This document shows, in pieces, positions 1 through 9,573 of a stretch of DNA of 52,240 bases (positions within the stretch are counted from its first letter, which is position 1; each line of letters starts with the position of its first letter). Source of the DNA: an uncultured Kiritimatiellota bacterium (GTDB lineage: Bacteria; Verrucomicrobiota; Kiritimatiellia; RFP12; UBA1067); contig CAKTZA010000020.1 of NCBI GenBank assembly GCA_934635045.1, forward strand, positions 1-52,240, in the 5' to 3' direction. The notes beneath the pieces were generated by a model that saw nothing but the letters and a program-made list of their open reading frames with translations, searched no databases and was not told the origin of the DNA. Both the position numbers and the translations under genes were made by a program.

Positions 1-125
1 GTATATTATAGTATATGCGTATGCGAAAATCAAGTGGGAAATGTGGGGTGGCTGCATAAATATCTCGGTGCACCCGTGTGACGTCGGGGGCACGGGCGTC
101 TTGGGCGGACGAGGCGTGATTTTGC
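1..125. other. Left edge, non-coding
   Basis: AT-rich at the first 30 bases, then GC-rich. I see no gene, RNA or clear hairpin here. It ends in the promoter of the first gene. Confidence 0.4.
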
Positions 126-131
126 TATAAT
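126..131 (+). promoter_or_regulatory. -10 element TATAAT, predicted leaderless promoter
   Basis: TTTTGCTATAAT is an extended -10 (TGC directly before TATAAT). Only 6 nt separate it from the ATG at 138, so transcription should begin at or beside the A of the start codon. No room remains for a ribosome binding site. Confidence 0.75.
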
Positions 132-137
132 ACGGGC

Positions 138-1916
138 ATGGAAAAGATGAAGCAGATCATGTACGGCGTGACGGACTTCGCGCGGATCCGCGCGGAGAAC
201 GGCTATTTCGTGGACCGCACCGCGCTCATCCGCGAGCTGGAGAAGACGTCCTACGCGATGTTCCTGCGACCGCGCCGCTTCGGCAAGTCGCTCCTCTGTG
301 CCATCCTCCAGTGCTACTACGACATCGACTACGCCGACCGCTTCGACGCGCTCTTCGGCGGGCTCGACATCGGGCGCGAACCGACGGCGGAGCGGGGGAA
401 GTACCTCTGGCTGCACTTCAACTTCTCGACGGTCGAGAAGCGCGCCGACCGCGTGGAGGCGAGCTTCGACGCCTACTGCCGGGATGTCCTCGACGTGTTC
501 GCCGAGCGCCACGCCGCGCAGCTGCCGGACGGCGCGGCGGCGGCGATCCGCGCGGCGCGCACGTGCCACGAGAAGCTCAACGCCCTCACGACCCGGCTGA
601 TGGGCTCGGACGCGCGGCTCTACGTCTGCATCGACGAGTACGACAACTTCACGAACACGATCCTCGCCGAGTCGCGCGACCGGTACGAGGCGCTCTGCCA
701 CGGCGAGGGCTTCTTCAAGCAGTTCTTCAACGAGCTGAAGGCGGCGACGACGGGCGTCGGCGCGCCCGTGACGCGGCTCTTCATCACGGGCGTGACGCCC
801 GTCACGATGGACGACGTGACGAGCGGCTTCAACATCGCCTCCAACATCTCGATGAACCCGGCTTTCGCCGCGTTCGCGGGCTTCACGCACGACGATCTCC
901 GCGAGATGCTGGCCTACTACCGCGCCCACGCGGGCTTCGCGTTCGACGAGGCGGCCGTCTTCGAGACGATGCGCCGCTGGTACGACAACTACCGCTTCGC
1001 GCCGGAGACGGGCGCGGACGGGCGCGAGCCGCCGCGCGTCGCGAATCCGACGCTCGTCCTCTACTACATGCAGTACTTCCTGCAGAACCACAAGCCGCAT
1101 CCGGATCTCGTGGACCGCAACCTGCGGACGGACTACATGAAGATTCGCCACATCATCACGGAGGGTCGGAAGGTCAACGGCAACTACCATCGGCTGGAGG
1201 ACATCGTCGCGCGGCTCGGCACAACGGCGACGCTGCAGGACTCCTTTCAGGCGAAGGAGCTGGGCGTCGAGGACAACTTCGTCTCGTTCCTCTTCTACAA
1301 CGGGCTCGTCACGATCACGGACGAGGACTTCGGGCAGTCGCGGCTCGGCATCCCGAACCTGACGGTCGGCGAGTTCATGCACGACTTCGTGCCGAAGGCG
1401 TATCAGGACGTCTACGGCGTCGACCCGCGCATCTTCGACATCGCGAACGGGATGGCGGACTTCGCGCGGCGCGGCGACTGGCGCACGCCGGTCGAGACGG
1501 CCTGCGGAGTGGTCTCGCGGTACTGGAAGGTGCGCGACGCGATCGAGGGCGAGCGCGTGGTGCAGACCGCGCTCTGCTCGCTCCTCTACGTGGGGCATGG
1601 GCCTTACATCGTCTACCACGAGCGGGAGTCGGCGGGCGGGTTCGTCGACATCGCGTTCGAGCCGCAGCTGAACCGCTGGCCGCAGATCGGCCACGCGGCG
1701 CTCGTCGAGCTGAAGTGCCTGAAGGCGGAGGACGACGCCTCGCCCGCCGCACTCGTGCGGGTCAAGGCCGCCGCCGCCGAACAGCTCGCGCGTTATGCGG
1801 CCGACCACGACCTCGCGCGGGCATGGAACCTGAAGGAGATCGGCGGCACGGTGACGCTGCACCGCATCGCCGTCGTCTTCCACGGCGGCGACATCGCCCT
1901 CTGCGAAGAGATCTGA
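138..1916 (+). CDS. AAA-ATPase-like / PD-(D/E)XK nuclease superfamily protein
   Basis: 592 aa, the usual length of the AAA-ATPase_like plus DUF1703 family, which occurs in many copies in gut bacteria and whose role is unknown. The N-terminus carries the family's degenerate P-loop RPRRFGKS at residues 44-51 and a Walker B-like CIDEYD near 164-169. The C-terminus shows a PD-(D/E)XK nuclease pattern: D504 in FVDIAF, then E524-L-K526 in VELK. It is probably a nucleotide-dependent nuclease or a mobile-element or defence-related protein; that role is an inference. The gene stands alone and its start is fixed by the leaderless promoter 6 nt upstream. Confidence 0.85.
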   Translation: MEKMKQIMYGVTDFARIRAENGYFVDRTALIRELEKTSYAMFLRPRRFGKSLLCAILQCYYDIDYADRFDALFGGLDIGREPTAERGKYLWLHFNFSTVEKRADRVEASFDAYCRDVLDVFAERHAAQLPDGAAAAIRAARTCHEKLNALTTRLMGSDARLYVCIDEYDNFTNTILAESRDRYEALCHGEGFFKQFFNELKAATTGVGAPVTRLFITGVTPVTMDDVTSGFNIASNISMNPAFAAFAGFTHDDLREMLAYYRAHAGFAFDEAAVFETMRRWYDNYRFAPETGADGREPPRVANPTLVLYYMQYFLQNHKPHPDLVDRNLRTDYMKIRHIITEGRKVNGNYHRLEDIVARLGTTATLQDSFQAKELGVEDNFVSFLFYNGLVTITDEDFGQSRLGIPNLTVGEFMHDFVPKAYQDVYGVDPRIFDIANGMADFARRGDWRTPVETACGVVSRYWKVRDAIEGERVVQTALCSLLYVGHGPYIVYHERESAGGFVDIAFEPQLNRWPQIGHAALVELKCLKAEDDASPAALVRVKAAAAEQLARYAADHDLARAWNLKEIGGTVTLHRIAVVFHGGDIALCEEI

Positions 1917-2049
1917 CGTTCGCGCCGCTTGCATTGTCTTGGATGCGAGGCGTCGAGTAGATTCGCAATCTCACTAATGTTGTTTTGCGAACGTTTTTCT
2001 TCCGATAATTTGCTATACTTCACATCGTCAAGAATGAACAGGACTGACG

Positions 2050-2270
2050 ATGGTGAAGGCAAAGAAACTCGAAGGACTGATTGCGGCGGCGCATACGCCG
2101 TTCCGGGCGGACGGTTCCGTCAACGTGGACCTTGTGCCGCGCCAGGCTGCGCTGCTGCTGAAGCAGGGCGTGACGGGCGTTTACGTGTCGGGCACGACAG
2201 GCGAGGGCATCTCCTGCTCGGTTGCGGAGCGCACAGCGCTGTTTGACGCCTGGGTGCGGGCTTCGCGGCG
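2050..2270 (+). pseudogene. N-acetylneuraminate lyase / DHDPS family, N-terminal fragment
   Basis: The first 70 or so codons read as the start of a class I aldolase of the DapA/NanA family: LIAAAHTPFRADGSVN, then GVTGVYVSGTTGEG with the conserved Gly-Thr-Thr-Gly-Glu phosphate/carboxylate-binding loop. The family is normally about 300 aa; here homology stops after AERTALFDAWVRA and the frame runs into an unrelated Asp-box sequence. A possible -10 (TATACT, 2014-2019) precedes it. The NanA-type assignment over DapA rests on the TPF sequence style and on the neighbouring sialidase-like and esterase-like fragments. Confidence 0.7.
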
Positions 2271-2463
2271 GAACCTGCACGGGCGTGTCCTGTCGCGTGA
2301 CCCATTCGACGCCGACACGATTGTCGCGGGCGAAGACCTTGACGGCATTTGGCTCTCGCGCGACAACGGCGAGACGTGGCGCAGCATGGGCCTGTCGAAC
2401 CACTGCACTGGTTTACCTGCGTCGCGTTCGACACGTCCGTTCGCGGGCGCATCTGGGCGCCGT
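2271..2463 (+). pseudogene. BNR/Asp-box (sialidase-like) fragment with a frameshift
   Basis: Continues in the frame of the lyase fragment. It contains an Asp-box, SRDNGETW, preceded by the strand pattern ADTIVAGEDLDGIWL, typical of sialidases and other BNR-repeat propellers. Near 2405 the homology moves to another frame (HWFTCVAFDTSVRGRIWA), indicating a frameshift. Only about one propeller blade remains, so no enzyme can be made. Asp-boxes also occur in non-sialidases; the sialidase reading comes from context. Confidence 0.55.
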
Positions 2464-2642
2464 ACCGCGCGGCGCAGCGGAAGGTCTGCGCGGAAACGGG
2501 GGCGATCTACCTTGACACGCTTGCGGCGGGCCTGGGCGAGGCGCATGACGTACACCCGCGCGACAAGGTCTCGTTCGCCGAGCTGGCGCTGAAAGCCGTT
2601 GGACGGTACACATCAACAGAAAAGAAAGGAACAAGACCATGA
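2464..2642 (+). pseudogene. SGNH / sialate O-acetylesterase-like C-terminal fragment
   Basis: YRAAQRKVCAETGAIYLDT and then DVHPRDKVSFAELALKA match the tail of sialate O-acetylesterases and other SGNH hydrolases, whose catalytic Asp and His sit in a D-x-H-P block near the C-terminus. The N-terminal GDS block is missing. Its TGA (2640-2642) overlaps the ATG of the next gene, so any residual translation would be coupled to it. Confidence 0.55.
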
Positions 2643-5600
2643 CAAAGGAAAAGATCCTGATGGGAATGCTGGGGCTCTGCGCCACGCTGCATGCCACGAC
2701 CTACACCTGGACGGGCGGCGGAAATGACGGAGGCCTGTGGACGACGCCGGCGAACTGGGGCGTCTCGGCGGGCTATCCGAACGGAGACGATGACACGGCG
2801 GTTTTCAGGTCTTCGGCGGACGTGCAGCTCAATGCGTCCGTGACGCTGCAGTATCTCGACGTGAAGGCGGGTGCGACGGTCGCCGTCTCGGCGACGGAGG
2901 CCGGGAGCCTGACGATGAACAACACGACAACTGCCGAGCGCATCGGGTTGCGCGTTTCGGGGCATGCGAAACTTTCCTGTGCGGCGCCGGTGCATTTCGC
3001 GACGACGACGCGAAGCGACGTGCGGGTTGAGGCGGGCTGCGAACTGCATTTTCGCGGCGCGTTGACGATCGACGGCGGCGATTTCTACGTGACGGGGACG
3101 GGGCTTTGCTCCTTCGAGGGGGCGGCCACCGTCAAGGCGCCGGCGACGAAGGCGTATTTTGGCCTCTTCTACAAAGGCTATGCGTCAGAAGCGACCGTGC
3201 GGTTTGCCGATGACGCCGCCGTGTCGTTTCATTCGGTCTTCGCGGGCGCGAGGTCTGCGGCGACCCCTGCGGTCGCGTTTTCACAAAGCGGAAACGCGAA
3301 GGTCTCGATTGCGCAGGACTTGAATCTGAACGGCGACGTCTGGCCCGATGAAACGCCTGAACATGCCGGGCACGCCTATCGGCTGGAGGGCGGCGAGCTG
3401 ACGGTCGGCGGCACCTTCTTCGTGGGAGGAAACCAGTCGGCGCGCTTTGTCCAGACCGACGGAACGGCGACGGTCAGGACCTTGCGGTTCGGAAGGTCGA
3501 ATGCCGCGTTTGCGGGCGAACTGCGAGGCGGTACGCTGACGCTGACGAATGGTTCGTCCAGTCCGTCCGACGTCCTGTGGTTCGGCGATGGCCTGCGGCT
3601 GCTCGTCAGCGGCGGACGCCTTGTCTATCCGTCCGCATTCACGCCCTGCGACCATCCCGGCCTCGCCTTTGGCGCGGGCGAGTTCGTGCTGGCTTCGGCG
3701 AACGGCGCTTTCAGATGGGACTTTTCGCGCAACCTTGTCCAGACGGGCGCGACGCTGGCCTATGATGGGACGGCGAAAATCGACTTCGGACGTCATGTCT
3801 GCACCTACGGCCTGGACTTGGCCGTCCGCGGCGACGGCGTCCGCCTGACGCTGCCGTCGCGTATGGTCCTCTTTGCGCCGGACGGCGGGGCGATGCGGCC
3901 GATGAAGCTGACGGTTGGCGCAGGGGCGTCTCTCCGTCTGGCGGACACCTCGGTGCGCGTCCTGGCGCCGCTCGATCTCGCGGTCGAGGAAGGCGGAAAG
4001 ATCGAGACGCCCAAAAGCAATGTCCTGGTCGCCCATCGCCTGACGGTGGCGGGCGTCGAAAAGGGGCGCGGCCGTTTCCGCGCGACCGCCGAAAACGCGG
4101 ACTGGTTCGAAAGCGGCAGAGACGCCTACTCGTCGATTCTCGTGCCGCGCGTGTGGACGGGCGCGGGCGACGGCACGAGCTGGGCCGATGCGGCGAACTG
4201 GGCGGACGACGACGCGACGTGCGCCTACAGCGACGTTTCCGCCGCGAGAACGGTGTCGCTGCCGGCGGGCGAGACGACGGTCGGCGCCCTTGTCGTGCTG
4301 CCGAACGCCGCACGACAGCCCGTGACGGTGGCGGGCGACGGGCGAATCGTCTTCCAGGAGCCGATGCTCGCCGCCGCCGTGGTCGTCGCCGAGGACTGCA
4401 CGCTGGCGTTCGACGTGGACGTGCGCGTCGGTGTCGCGCGAACGCAAGGGCTTGTCGGCGGCGGCACGGTTGCGTTCAGGAAGTCCTATCCCGGCGCCAA
4501 CGGAAACTATGCGCCGTTTGCCATCGACGGAAAGGTCGTCTATTCGGGCTCGGACTCGCTGATGCCGAGCGCCGACGGCGCGGCCGAAAACCTCTTCTCG
4601 CTGTGGACCTACGAAACGGCCGTCCATTCGGCGTTCGAGATCGTCGAGGGCGCCAGGCTCGACGCCACGCGGCTCATCTGCGGCCCGGGCGGGTTCGTCA
4701 TGGCCGAGGACATCCGGCAGACGGGCGGCGAGGCGACGTTCGACGCGTTTTACGTCAATCAGCACAATTATCTCCTCACGCACAGCCCGACGTACCGGCT
4801 GGAGGGGGGGCGCCTGACGATCAACGGACCCCTCAACCTGAATGCCTTCTACTCCGGCTCGATGACGCGCTATCCCGGCGGCAGTTTCGTGATGACCGGC
4901 GGCGAACTGGCCTGCGGCTCGATGAGCAGCGCGCTGAACCAGAACTACTTTCGCCTGTCCGGCGGAAGGGCCACGGTTGCCGGAGACCTGAAAGCGTCGT
5001 TCAGCGGGGCCTTCGGACAGACGAACAGGAACGACTGCGCCTATCTGCTGGGCGGCGTCACGCTCGCGTTTGCGGGAACCGGAGCAGAAACGCGAACCAT
5101 TTCCGCCAAGGCGAAGCTCACGGGGCAGGGCGGGGACACGAAGATCGTCTCCGACGGCTGCCTGGTCAAGGTGAGCGAGGGCGCAGACCTCATGGGCGCC
5201 GGCGGGCTTCACTTTTCGGGCGATGGCATTCTCGACGTGCACGGGCGATTCGGCTTCACGGGCCGCTTGACCTTCGACGGCGCGTCGTGGTGCTATCTGA
5301 AGGAGGCGTCCGTTCTGGACGGCCCGCGTGAACTCCGGGTGATGCGCGGCCATTTCTGCATCCGCGGCACGATCGCGAAATCGCCTGAAAGCATCTACCT
5401 CCACCGCGAGCAGGCGCTCTCGGCAGATAAGGACGCAAAAAGCATGAGAGTCCGGCGGCTGGTCGTCGCCGGCGAAGACCGCCCCGTCGGGACCTATGCG
5501 TTCGGCAAACTGACCGTCACGGTCGAACGTCCGTCGGGATGGCTCGCGGGCGCGGCGGCAGACCTCTCGGACGAGCGGGCGGACGTCGCGCTGGCGGAGG

Positions 5601-6856
5601 ACACGACGCTCGAATCGCTCGTCTACCGTCCGTCGTCGGCAGCGGGCGGCACGTTGACGCTTGGCGCGGCAGACGGCGCGACGCTCACGCTTGCGGACGG
5701 CGCGACGATCGACGTCGGGACGGACGACACGCTGGTCATTTCGGCGAACGTCGTCTTGGCGGGAAAGGTTCGCAAAACCGGCTTCGGGAAGGTCGTCTTC
5801 GCCGGTTCGGTGACATGTCCGGCTTCGGTGACGAAAGGCGCGGAAGGCTCAGACGCCTACTGGCTGCGGATCAACCACGGTTCGGCCGACTTTGACGGGG
5901 CGGTCACGGGCGTGCGCCTCATCTGCTGTTCGGGCGACGGCGACGTGCCGCTGGTCACGCTGAAGGCGAATTGCACGGTTTCGGACTATGCCGCCGTCCT
6001 GACGGCCTATTCGGACGACGGGTTCGCGACGAACTGCCGCGGCGAGACGCGTCAGGAAGGGGCGACGGTGGACTACACGACCGTTCCGGCGCTCTTGAAG
6101 GACAGTTCGATGCCGCTGACGTCGCCGCAGGGAGGCTCCGGACGCTATGTGCTGTCGTCCGGCACGTTCATCGGCCCGCGCGGAAACCTGTCTTTCGTCA
6201 AGAACTTCAACGACCGGGGCTCGTTCGAGCTTGTCCAGGACGGCGGCGTGATGCGCCTCTGCGGGAGCCTCTTTTTCGCGCGGAACTCGACGGGGCAGGA
6301 TCTCACCTACACGCTCAACGGCGGCACGCTGGAGACCGACTCTTCCCTTGAGAGCTACGACAGGGGCCTGTCGCACGTGAACCTGAATGGCGGCGCCGTG
6401 GCGCTGGGCGCCAGCCGCAAATATCTGGAATCCGGCGCCTTTGACGTGTCGGTCGGCGGTGACGCCACGCTGAAGGCGTCGGCGGACGTCGAGGCGTACG
6501 TTCCGGCGGACTTCGTCGGGACGGGTTCGGTGACGGTCGAGGGGCCTGGGCGGATCGACCTGGGCGGTGTCTATTCCCTGCCGAGGCTGTCAGTGAAGAA
6601 CGGCGGAACGCTGGGCATCGCCCCGCACCTGATGACACGGTCGATGTCCGCGACGGCGCTGACGCTGGATCAGGGCGTCCTGAACCTTCCGTACGAGGGG
6701 CTGTTGACGGTGGCCGCGCTCTGCGTCAATGGGCGAGACTGTCCGCCGCGCGTCTACAGGCCCGGAAAGGGCGTCGTCAGGGGCTCCCTCGTGGGCATCG
6801 GACGGCTTCAGGTTCTCACGGGGCCTGAATATGGCGGGGTGCTTGTCATCAAGTGA
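2639..6856 (+). CDS. Secreted autotransporter-type beta-strand repeat protein
   Basis: 1405 aa with an N-terminal signal peptide (MTKEKILMGMLGLCATLHA) followed by TYTWTGGGNDGG and TPANW, the standard opening of autotransporter-associated beta-strand repeat proteins of Verrucomicrobiota, Kiritimatiellota and Planctomycetota. A second WTGAGDGTSWADAANW at about residue 504 marks another repeat unit. The body is rich in Gly, Thr and Val with repeated YRLEGG.LT.GG phrases, suggesting a long beta-helix. There is no C-terminal beta-barrel and no visible PEP-CTERM sorting tail. A surface or extracellular adhesin or substrate binder is likely but not shown. RBS AGAAAGGA (2623-2630) supports the start. 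It heads a cluster with a propeller protein and a putative glycosidase. Confidence 0.8.
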   Translation: MTKEKILMGMLGLCATLHATTYTWTGGGNDGGLWTTPANWGVSAGYPNGDDDTAVFRSSADVQLNASVTLQYLDVKAGATVAVSATEAGSLTMNNTTTAERIGLRVSGHAKLSCAAPVHFATTTRSDVRVEAGCELHFRGALTIDGGDFYVTGTGLCSFEGAATVKAPATKAYFGLFYKGYASEATVRFADDAAVSFHSVFAGARSAATPAVAFSQSGNAKVSIAQDLNLNGDVWPDETPEHAGHAYRLEGGELTVGGTFFVGGNQSARFVQTDGTATVRTLRFGRSNAAFAGELRGGTLTLTNGSSSPSDVLWFGDGLRLLVSGGRLVYPSAFTPCDHPGLAFGAGEFVLASANGAFRWDFSRNLVQTGATLAYDGTAKIDFGRHVCTYGLDLAVRGDGVRLTLPSRMVLFAPDGGAMRPMKLTVGAGASLRLADTSVRVLAPLDLAVEEGGKIETPKSNVLVAHRLTVAGVEKGRGRFRATAENADWFESGRDAYSSILVPRVWTGAGDGTSWADAANWADDDATCAYSDVSAARTVSLPAGETTVGALVVLPNAARQPVTVAGDGRIVFQEPMLAAAVVVAEDCTLAFDVDVRVGVARTQGLVGGGTVAFRKSYPGANGNYAPFAIDGKVVYSGSDSLMPSADGAAENLFSLWTYETAVHSAFEIVEGARLDATRLICGPGGFVMAEDIRQTGGEATFDAFYVNQHNYLLTHSPTYRLEGGRLTINGPLNLNAFYSGSMTRYPGGSFVMTGGELACGSMSSALNQNYFRLSGGRATVAGDLKASFSGAFGQTNRNDCAYLLGGVTLAFAGTGAETRTISAKAKLTGQGGDTKIVSDGCLVKVSEGADLMGAGGLHFSGDGILDVHGRFGFTGRLTFDGASWCYLKEASVLDGPRELRVMRGHFCIRGTIAKSPESIYLHREQALSADKDAKSMRVRRLVVAGEDRPVGTYAFGKLTVTVERPSGWLAGAAADLSDERADVALAEDTTLESLVYRPSSAAGGTLTLGAADGATLTLADGATIDVGTDDTLVISANVVLAGKVRKTGFGKVVFAGSVTCPASVTKGAEGSDAYWLRINHGSADFDGAVTGVRLICCSGDGDVPLVTLKANCTVSDYAAVLTAYSDDGFATNCRGETRQEGATVDYTTVPALLKDSSMPLTSPQGGSGRYVLSSGTFIGPRGNLSFVKNFNDRGSFELVQDGGVMRLCGSLFFARNSTGQDLTYTLNGGTLETDSSLESYDRGLSHVNLNGGAVALGASRKYLESGAFDVSVGGDATLKASADVEAYVPADFVGTGSVTVEGPGRIDLGGVYSLPRLSVKNGGTLGIAPHLMTRSMSATALTLDQGVLNLPYEGLLTVAALCVNGRDCPPRVYRPGKGVVRGSLVGIGRLQVLTGPEYGGVLVIK

Positions 6857-6881
6857 TGACAATGATTAGGCGGTGACGACA

Positions 6882-8378
6882 ATGATGAAGAATGTCTTTG
6901 TCTGCTTGGCAGGAGCCCTTTGCGCGCTTTCGCTGACGGGCGCCGTCACGTCCGACGGGGAGCGGCTTGTCGTCGCGGGCGAAAGCGCGGCAGTCTCGCC
7001 GGATGGCCGCCGCCTCGCGTTCCACCGGTTTGAGGACGGCGTCCTCAAGCTCGGCGTCTGTCCGTCGGCGGGCGGAACGGTCACGTGGATCGAGTCCGGC
7101 CCGGGCATGGCGGCCTACCCCGCCTGGGCGCCGGACGGCTCGCTGGTCTACACCTATGGCCACGAAACCCTGACGGCTCACGAGGCGTACAAGGCTCGGA
7201 CGACCGGCGGCGGCTATGGACTGCGTGTCCGTCAGGCAGACGGACGCACGCGCGAACTCTGCACCGGGTACACGCGCGACTATCTTCCGACGGTGTCCGC
7301 TGACGGGCGGGAGGTCTACTTCACGACGACGCGCGAGGTCAGGGGAGGACAGCTGGCGCCGATGTCCTCGAACATTGCGCGCGTGCCGTTTGACGGTTCG
7401 GCGAAGCCTGCGGTCGTCTTGCGTCCGCCGGGCTCCTATAACATGGCGGTCGCCCAGCCGGCGCTTTCGCCGGACGGGCGGCATCTCGTCTGGGCGCACA
7501 TGGCGAGCCTTGAAGAGGGGTGGGCGCTCTTCGGCGCGCGGCTGGACGAAATCGGCCGGCCGGATCGCCGCGTGCTGCTGACGCCGGAGCTGCTGACGGC
7601 GCTTTCGCCGCGTTGGCACCCGGACGGCACGCTGGTGGCGTTCACGGGCTTCCGTCAGGACGATCCGGGGTATGGCGTCTGGCTGATGGACATGCGCGCG
7701 TTTGCCCTGAGGCGCGTCTGCGACGGCGAGAACCCGGCGTTTTCGCCGGACGGGAAGTGGCTTTACTATGATCGCGAACGCCAGATCTATCGGCGGCCAT
7801 TCGGCTCGGCGGATCGTCCCGTTCCCGGCGAGGTCACGTTTCGGAAGCCCGTCGGACAGGATGTCCCGCAGCGCGTCCTGTGGACTTCCGGCACGGGCGC
7901 AGGCGACGTGTCGATGACCGTCGGCAACTTGGGGCGGGAGTTTGCCGTCGGCTCCGAGACGGTCGTCTACTTGCGGGCGAAGGTGCGATGGAACGGCGAA
8001 AAGGGAGACCCTGTTTTCATGCGCGGCGTCTACAAGGAGTCTGACCAGGCGCTGCTGCTGTTCGCGACGGCGACGGGCGAAGTCTGGTTCTCGACGCGGG
8101 ACAGCTACGGCGGCTTCATGGGCGCGGCGCAGGTCCTTCCGGGACCGGGCGAATACGACCTCGTAGGCGTGCGGACGCCGGCCTGCCTGCATCTTTACGT
8201 GGACGGCGGGGCGGTACGGGCTTCTCGCGGGCTCAATCTTCCTCTTGACCGGCCTGTGGCGCTCAAGATCGGCGTCGAGTGTCCGGCGGGAACGGCTGTC
8301 CGTGCGGCCGAGATCGGCACGGGCTGGCCGAAGTCGCTGCTGTCGGGTTGCCTGACGAAAGAGGAGGTGATGAAATGA
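6882..8378 (+). CDS. Secreted TolB-like beta-propeller with C-terminal sandwich domain
   Basis: 498 aa. A signal peptide (MMKNVFVCLAGALCALSLTGA) is followed by several PD40/TolB-type blades with the S-P-D-G-R/K signature (VSPDGRRLAFHR, LSPDGRHLVWAH, FSPDGKWLYYDR). Residues from about 330 on (EFAVGSETVVYLRAKVRW, YDLVGVRTPACLHLYVDG) look like a LamG/concanavalin-type sandwich. The protein is probably periplasmic or exported and binds a protein or glycan. The ATG at 6882 is preferred to the in-frame GTG at 6873 because AGGCGG (6868-6873) lies 8 nt before it. The stop overlaps the next ATG (ATGA), so the two are translationally coupled. Confidence 0.75.
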   Translation: MMKNVFVCLAGALCALSLTGAVTSDGERLVVAGESAAVSPDGRRLAFHRFEDGVLKLGVCPSAGGTVTWIESGPGMAAYPAWAPDGSLVYTYGHETLTAHEAYKARTTGGGYGLRVRQADGRTRELCTGYTRDYLPTVSADGREVYFTTTREVRGGQLAPMSSNIARVPFDGSAKPAVVLRPPGSYNMAVAQPALSPDGRHLVWAHMASLEEGWALFGARLDEIGRPDRRVLLTPELLTALSPRWHPDGTLVAFTGFRQDDPGYGVWLMDMRAFALRRVCDGENPAFSPDGKWLYYDRERQIYRRPFGSADRPVPGEVTFRKPVGQDVPQRVLWTSGTGAGDVSMTVGNLGREFAVGSETVVYLRAKVRWNGEKGDPVFMRGVYKESDQALLLFATATGEVWFSTRDSYGGFMGAAQVLPGPGEYDLVGVRTPACLHLYVDGGAVRASRGLNLPLDRPVALKIGVECPAGTAVRAAEIGTGWPKSLLSGCLTKEEVMK

Positions 8379-9517
8379 TCTTGTCGGCTGCGCTGCTGGC
8401 GGCGGCTTTTGACGTGGTGGCGCTCGTGGATTCGCTCGATTTCGCACAGCGGTTCGACATCGAGAAAAGCGAGGGGACCCTGCAGGTCCTCGAACACGTG
8501 CTCAGGACGTCGGCGACGGACGTCTGGTGGCGTGACAAGGGCGGTGGGCGTTTGCGCTATCCGTCCAAGGAAGAGGCCTATCCGCTCAGCGAGGATCCCT
8601 TTGACCGGCACACCGTTCCGCGCGAAGACGTTTTCGGGCACCTCCGCCTCGACCGCCCGGAGGCGAACCCGTTTCCGATTCTCCGCCGTGAATGTGCGCG
8701 CCGAGGCGTTGGATTCGGCATCCATACGACATGGGAGGAGTCGCACAACTACATTGCCATGACGTCGAGCTGGACGCTGAACCATCCGCAGTTCTGGTGC
8801 TGCATGAACGGGCGAAAGCCCTTCCTGGCGACGTGTTCGATCGCCTATCCTGAAGTGGTCGCGCACAAGTTGCGGCTGGTTGACGAACGGCTCGCGCTCG
8901 GGCCCGACACGATCTTCCTCGACCTCGCGCGCGATGGTGGCTGGACCGCCTTGCGGGAGTACGTCAAGCCGATGACGGACGAATGGCGGCGCCGCTACGG
9001 CTGCGAGCCGCCGTCGACGAATGACGTGCGCTGGACGGCTCTTGTGTCCGAACCCGTCACCGCCTACCTGAAGCAGTTCGCGGCGCGGTGCCATGCGCAG
9101 GGCTGCCGGTTCGTCTTGGGCTTTTACGGCATGGAGGACGCCGACTTCGTCCACCTCCGTTACGGCATCGACTGGCGCAGGCTTGCGGCGGACGGGACGA
9201 TCGATGCCGTTGTCGTGATGGGGTTTGCCTATGATCGCGCGAATGCGTGGCGTTCGATCGAGGCCATCTGCCGTAGGGTCATGTCTGAACGGGGCAAGGC
9301 GGACGTCTACTTCCCGCTGGCGAGTTACGCCTGGGGGCGTGCGCACTTTCCGGGCCTCGCCCGGACGCTCGGCATTTCGGAGGCGGAGGCGGTTCGTCGC
9401 CTCTTGCGGCTGGCGAAAGACGTCGGCGGGCGCGGCGTCGTCATGGAGTGCGTGGACTACGGGAACTATTCGCCGGCCGTCTGCGAGGAGATCCGCCGTT
9501 TCCGGGAGGCGTTGTAG
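8375..9517 (+). CDS. Putative exported TIM-barrel glycosidase-like protein
   Basis: 380 aa. It opens with a hydrophobic stretch (MILSAALLAAAFDVVALVDS) that may be a short signal peptide. Alternating strand motifs resemble GHL10-type putative glycosidases: GVGFGIHTTWE, a LGPDTIFLDLARDGGW block, FVLGFYGM, DAVVVMGFAYDRANAW, GGRGVVMECVDYGNY. Candidate catalytic acids are Asp/Glu in these strand ends, but I cannot assign them. RBS GAGGAGG (8361-8367) and a 4-bp overlap with the propeller gene place both in one operon. No known GH family is claimed. Confidence 0.55.
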   Translation: MILSAALLAAAFDVVALVDSLDFAQRFDIEKSEGTLQVLEHVLRTSATDVWWRDKGGGRLRYPSKEEAYPLSEDPFDRHTVPREDVFGHLRLDRPEANPFPILRRECARRGVGFGIHTTWEESHNYIAMTSSWTLNHPQFWCCMNGRKPFLATCSIAYPEVVAHKLRLVDERLALGPDTIFLDLARDGGWTALREYVKPMTDEWRRRYGCEPPSTNDVRWTALVSEPVTAYLKQFAARCHAQGCRFVLGFYGMEDADFVHLRYGIDWRRLAADGTIDAVVVMGFAYDRANAWRSIEAICRRVMSERGKADVYFPLASYAWGRAHFPGLARTLGISEAEAVRRLLRLAKDVGGRGVVMECVDYGNYSPAVCEEIRRFREAL

Positions 9518-9560
9518 AGACGACGTCGAGGCCGCTGAGCCTCTGCGTCATGAAATATGG

Positions 9561-9566
9561 TATACT
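9561..9566 (+). promoter_or_regulatory. -10 element TATACT, predicted leaderless promoter
   Basis: ATATGGTATACTTGACGGC places TATACT, with TGG before it, 7 nt upstream of the ATG at 9574. This spacing predicts a leaderless or near-leaderless transcript. Confidence 0.65.
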
Positions 9567-9573
9567 TGACGGC

